Part shown: positions 15,000 to 17,455 of the stretch, piece after piece | Layout: each line of letters starts with the position of its first letter | Numbering within the stretch: position 1 is the stretch's first letter | Source of the DNA: Hyphomicrobiales bacterium | GTDB taxonomy: Bacteria; Pseudomonadota; Alphaproteobacteria; Rhizobiales; JAJFHB01 | NCBI GenBank assembly: GCA_021775795.1 | Contig: JAJFHB010000303.1 | Span: 1 to 17,455 of the forward strand | Length of the DNA stretch: 17,455 bases | Direction: 5' to 3' | Position numbers and translations under genes: made by a program | Notes under the pieces: model-generated | The model's database searches: none | Told to the model about the DNA's origin: nothing | What the model saw: the letters and a program-made list of their open reading frames with translations, nothing else

Positions 15000-15350
15000 G
15001 TGAAGCGACTGTTCAACTGGGCAATCGGTATCCCTCTGGCCGTGATCATCATCGCGATTGCGGTCGCCAATCGCAGCAGCGTCTCCTTTTCGCTCGACCC
15101 CTTTTCGAGCTCGCAGCCCTATTTCTCAATTGATGCGCCCTTGTACATGTTGTTGTTGGGTGCCGGTTTCATTGGCCTGCTGTTTGGCGGTGTGACTTCT
15201 TGGTTGAGCCAGGGCAAGTGGCGCCGGGCAGCCCGAGAAGCGCGCTCTGAAAGTTCGCGGCTGCGCAACGATGTGGACACCCTCAAGCGCCGCGCAACGT
15301 CAACGCCGGAAGCTCTGCCACCACCAAGCAGCAACCAAAGCCTTAGCTGA
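15000..15350 (+). CDS. LapA-domain (DUF1049) inner-membrane protein
   Basis: This family includes E. coli LapA (YciS), which with LapB helps control LPS synthesis through LpxC turnover. The 116-residue protein has two membrane segments (about 5-24 and 45-69) separated by a short periplasmic loop with the NRSSVSFSLDPF pattern typical of the domain, then a basic, coiled-coil-prone tail (74-98) and a Pro/Ser end. The GTG at 15000 has GGAGAAG eight bases upstream and gives the family start MKRLFNW; an in-frame TTG at 14976 is less likely. ihfB followed by this gene is a common proteobacterial order. No lapB is in the window, so a role in LPS control here is inferred from the family. Confidence 0.85.
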   Translation: MKRLFNWAIGIPLAVIIIAIAVANRSSVSFSLDPFSSSQPYFSIDAPLYMLLLGAGFIGLLFGGVTSWLSQGKWRRAAREARSESSRLRNDVDTLKRRATSTPEALPPPSSNQSLS

Positions 15351-15657
15351 TCAAGAACCGGTTTCAGCGGGTTGACTACTATTGCGGCCAAAAGCCAAAT
15401 GCTCAATCTGCTAATGCCCTGGCCTCAGAGTGTGGATGGACACACGCTGCAACGCTTGCACCAGCCCTCTTTAGAGCGCATGCTTTGACCCGATAACTTG
15501 AAGGGCTTCATTGCATTCGGCAGAACACCGGAGCGTTCAAGACAAAACATCGGTCCCATGGGCCAGTTACAATTGTTGCGTAGAAACCGAGCGGGTCATC
15601 GCGATGAGCGCGAAATCACTGCTTTCAAACCTTTGGGGCCCGCAGAAGCGGAGCGGG
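15351..15657. other. Intergenic region before the orphan exported protein (about 300 bases)
   Basis: I see no gene here that I can support. TTGACT at 15372 and TTGACC at 15485 are -35-like, but neither has a good -10 at 16-18 bases (CCAAAT at 15395 is the best). AACCGGTT (15356-15363) is a short palindrome after the LapA-domain gene. The reading frame of the next gene is open back to 15511, so an earlier start could use part of this region. Confidence 0.3.
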
Positions 15658-16527
15658 ATGCGAGCTTGCACGCACTCAAGGCGTCGCTCTCTGGCCGCCT
15701 GGGGGGCCGCCTGGGGCCGAACGCTATCATTCCTCCTCCTGGTCATGCCATCTCTGGCCCACGCTGCGGATGAAAACCTCAAAATAGCAATCGGCGTGAC
15801 CCCTGAAGGCGCAAGTTGCCTGCTGGGAGGATCGATCGATGGCGAAATTGTTTCAGCGGCTACCGTTGTGCCGATGATGGACCATGCACAAGAATACACC
15901 CTAATTGAGCTCGATGGTTTTGGCTCAATGACAGCGGCGATAGGGCTGCCCCGTCCCGTTGGTTCTGATACGGATTGCGAAGACCAGTATGAACAGGAAC
16001 TTGCCCTCGGCCCTGACGATTATGGGCGAATGCAGGTAGCCGTTTTGGGTTCAACGGATGTTGTCGCAGATCATCTGACGGAGTCGCGTTCACTGGAAGC
16101 AACAGAGATCGAGACTCTGAAGCTCGATATCCGTGTTTATCTGGATGAGAGCGGTTTCCTCTATACCGGCGTGGAAATCGCTCAGGCGATTGAGTTTGAT
16201 GCCAATAACGATGGCACGAAAGACATGTTGATCAACGCCATCAACAGTCGGCGCGAAAACGCCCAGAGAGGTGAGTACGCACTCATAATGATAAAGGACG
16301 GCGCGACCGGCGTATTTACAATCGTTGCCGAAGAGTTCACAGCGGAAACCAGTGATTATCCCAGCCTCTTGTGGGAAAACACGGTCGTCTCGATCCTTGA
16401 CCTGGACGGCGACCGGCAAATGGAACTGGTCGTCTATGGCACTTTCTATTATGGCGACGGCTGGGAAGTCCTCAAGATCGAGAATGGCGCTGGCAGTGCT
16501 GTTTTGGGTTGCGGCTGCGGCGGCTGA
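15658..16527 (+). CDS. Exported protein of unknown function with calcium-loop (FG-GAP/VCBS-like) motifs
   Basis: I do not recognise this gene. From the ATG at 15658 (GGAG four bases upstream) it gives 289 aa; the in-frame ATGs at 15604 and 15511 would lengthen the front. It has a long basic n-region, a hydrophobic core (RTLSFLLLVMPSLAHA) and a likely signal-peptidase site after residue 36, so it is periplasmic or secreted. The mature part is acidic. DANNDGTKD (181-189) and DLDGDRQME (248-256) are spaced like calcium-binding DxNxDG / DxDGD loops, each followed by a beta strand (MLINAI, LVVYGTFYY), as in FG-GAP/VCBS blades. Cysteines are at 54, 107, 285 and 287, the last two in a GCGCGG end. 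It sits between the LapA-domain gene and pyrF. A beta-propeller fold is possible but only two blades are recognisable. Confidence 0.75.
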   Translation: MRACTHSRRRSLAAWGAAWGRTLSFLLLVMPSLAHAADENLKIAIGVTPEGASCLLGGSIDGEIVSAATVVPMMDHAQEYTLIELDGFGSMTAAIGLPRPVGSDTDCEDQYEQELALGPDDYGRMQVAVLGSTDVVADHLTESRSLEATEIETLKLDIRVYLDESGFLYTGVEIAQAIEFDANNDGTKDMLINAINSRRENAQRGEYALIMIKDGATGVFTIVAEEFTAETSDYPSLLWENTVVSILDLDGDRQMELVVYGTFYYGDGWEVLKIENGAGSAVLGCGCGG

Positions 16528-16603
16528 AGCCATTCAGTTTGAATTCCACTGAAACGACACCTGCTATCATATCGCAGCGCGGTTTCGCCACGCTACTGCA
16601 AGA

Positions 16604-16631
16604 TTGTCAGCGCTCAGCTATCTGGTATAAC
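16604..16631 (+). promoter_or_regulatory. Sigma-70-type promoter with extended -10 for pyrF
   Basis: TTGTCA (16604-16609) and TATAAC (16626-16631), each five of six to consensus, are 16 bases apart, and TG stands one base before the -10 (extended -10). Transcription would start about 26 bases before the pyrF ATG. Confidence 0.6.
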
Positions 16632-16663
16632 GCGCCGCTCCCTTAGCAACGGTATCTGATCGA

Positions 16664-17401
16664 ATGCTCCATTCCGGCAATCCAATTTTCTGCGCCCTCG
16701 ACACAGTTGACGTCGAGTGGGCTGCGTCCCTGGCGCACGAACTGCGCGGCCATGTGGGCGGCGTCAAGATCGGCATGGAGTTCTTCTACTCACACGGATA
16801 TGAAGGCTACCGTCGGGTCGCTGAAGCGGGATTGCCTATATTTCTGGATCTGAAGCTTCATGATATTCCAAATACTGTCGCCGGCGGCATCCGGGCACTG
16901 GAAACTCTTGAACCTGCGATTATCAACGTGCACGCCGGAGGGGGCCTGGCAATGATGCAGGCCGCCTGCACTGCAGCGCGCGAAGCAAAGAGCCCACTGA
17001 AAGTCATAGCCGTAACGATCCTCACGAGCCTCGATACCAGTGATTTGCAAAACATCGGCTTTGAAGACAAGCAAGAGGGTGGCAACAGTTCAACGCAATG
17101 GCACGCCACCAACCTTGCCGCGCTGACCCAGACCGCCAGCCTGGACGGGGTTGTTTGCAGCAGCCATGACATTGGGTCTATAAGAGCGCAGTGCGGAAAG
17201 GATTTTCTCACTGTTGTGCCGGGGATACGCCCCTCAAGTGGCAATGTGCAGGATCAAAAACGGGTCGCAACGCCCGCCTGGGCACTGAACGAAGGGGCCG
17301 ACATACTGGTCATCGGACGGCCCATTACGCAGGCCGACGACCCGGTCGCAGCGGCGGACACGATATTTGCGGAATGTACGGCAAACCTTGCCGCCAACTG
17401 A
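16664..17401 (+). CDS. pyrF: Orotidine 5'-phosphate decarboxylase
   Basis: PyrF removes CO2 from orotidine monophosphate to make UMP, the last step of de novo pyrimidine synthesis. The 245-residue protein has the family start NPIFCALDT, VKIGMEFFYSHG, the catalytic DLKLHDIPNTV (D62, K64, D67), the phosphate-loop segments AVTILTSLD and VVPGIRPSSG, and IGRPIT near the end. The length is normal. There is no obvious Shine-Dalgarno before the ATG, but a short leader from the promoter at 16604-16631 and the conserved N terminus support this start. trpF begins 15 bases after the stop, so the two may be co-transcribed. Confidence 0.97.
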   Translation: MLHSGNPIFCALDTVDVEWAASLAHELRGHVGGVKIGMEFFYSHGYEGYRRVAEAGLPIFLDLKLHDIPNTVAGGIRALETLEPAIINVHAGGGLAMMQAACTAAREAKSPLKVIAVTILTSLDTSDLQNIGFEDKQEGGNSSTQWHATNLAALTQTASLDGVVCSSHDIGSIRAQCGKDFLTVVPGIRPSSGNVQDQKRVATPAWALNEGADILVIGRPITQADDPVAAADTIFAECTANLAAN

Positions 17402-17416
17402 TCCAACGGGTGAGCC

Positions 17417-17455
17417 ATGATCCAGGTAAAAATTTGCGGGATCTCCGAGCCGGAA
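17417..17455 (+). CDS. trpF: Phosphoribosylanthranilate isomerase, N-terminal fragment (cut by window)
   Basis: The ATG at 17417 opens a frame reading MIQVKICGISEPE to the window end. VKICGI is the first beta strand and signature of TrpF, which isomerises phosphoribosylanthranilate in tryptophan synthesis. GGGTGAG lies just upstream. Only 13 codons are visible, but the motif is characteristic, and trpF at this distance from rpsA-sppA-ihfB is normal in Alphaproteobacteria. Confidence 0.8.
   Translation, partial: MIQVKICGISEPE

Overview
The window looks like a stretch of alphaproteobacterial chromosome of moderately high GC content, filled almost entirely by housekeeping genes. Three things point to Alphaproteobacteria: the order rnd-lptC-lptA-lptB-rpoN-hpf-ptsN; the run aroA-cmk-rpsA-sppA-ihfB-LapA-domain gene leading to trpF; and several family-level markers (an FYDLN-acid/TIGR02300 protein, the Hsp20-DUF1150 pair, a single-domain RNase D and a CP4-like EPSP synthase). 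I cannot assign an order or genus from sequence alone. I see no insertion sequence, phage gene, CRISPR array or attachment site.

Layout. Positions 1-6064 (+ strand) hold the 3' part of a short RNase D gene, the LPS-transport genes lptC, lptA and lptB, sigma-54 (rpoN), a long-form ribosome hibernation factor (hpf) and the nitrogen-PTS EIIA protein (ptsN). Positions 6090-6909 (- strand) hold an Hsp20 chaperone and a DUF1150 protein, with a strong RpoH-type promoter at 7030-7058. Positions 7194-8523 (+) hold a probable small gene overlapping nnrS. Positions 8618-9210 (-) hold tRNA-Ala(GGC) and the FYDLN-acid zinc-ribbon protein. From 9524 to the end (+) come aroA, cmk, rpsA, sppA, ihfB, a LapA-domain membrane protein, an unrecognised exported protein with calcium-loop motifs, pyrF and the first 13 codons of trpF.

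How the genes fit together. LptC, LptA and LptB are parts of the machine that moves lipopolysaccharide to the outer membrane. RpoN, HPF and EIIA-Ntr form the usual nitrogen, stress and stationary-phase regulatory block. Hsp20 appears to be under heat-shock control. AroA feeds chorismate and aromatic amino-acid synthesis and TrpF belongs to the tryptophan branch; PyrF and Cmk act in pyrimidine metabolism; RpsA and IHF-beta serve translation and DNA architecture.

No obviously new multi-gene system is present. The points most worth following up are a perfect CtrA-type palindrome at the end of rnd, the heat-shock promoter and leader of hsp20, an rpsA promoter/leader with a GGA-loop hairpin, a short overlapping gene in front of nnrS, a 24-nt repeat that builds the acidic tail of S1, and the orphan exported protein between the LapA-domain gene and pyrF.
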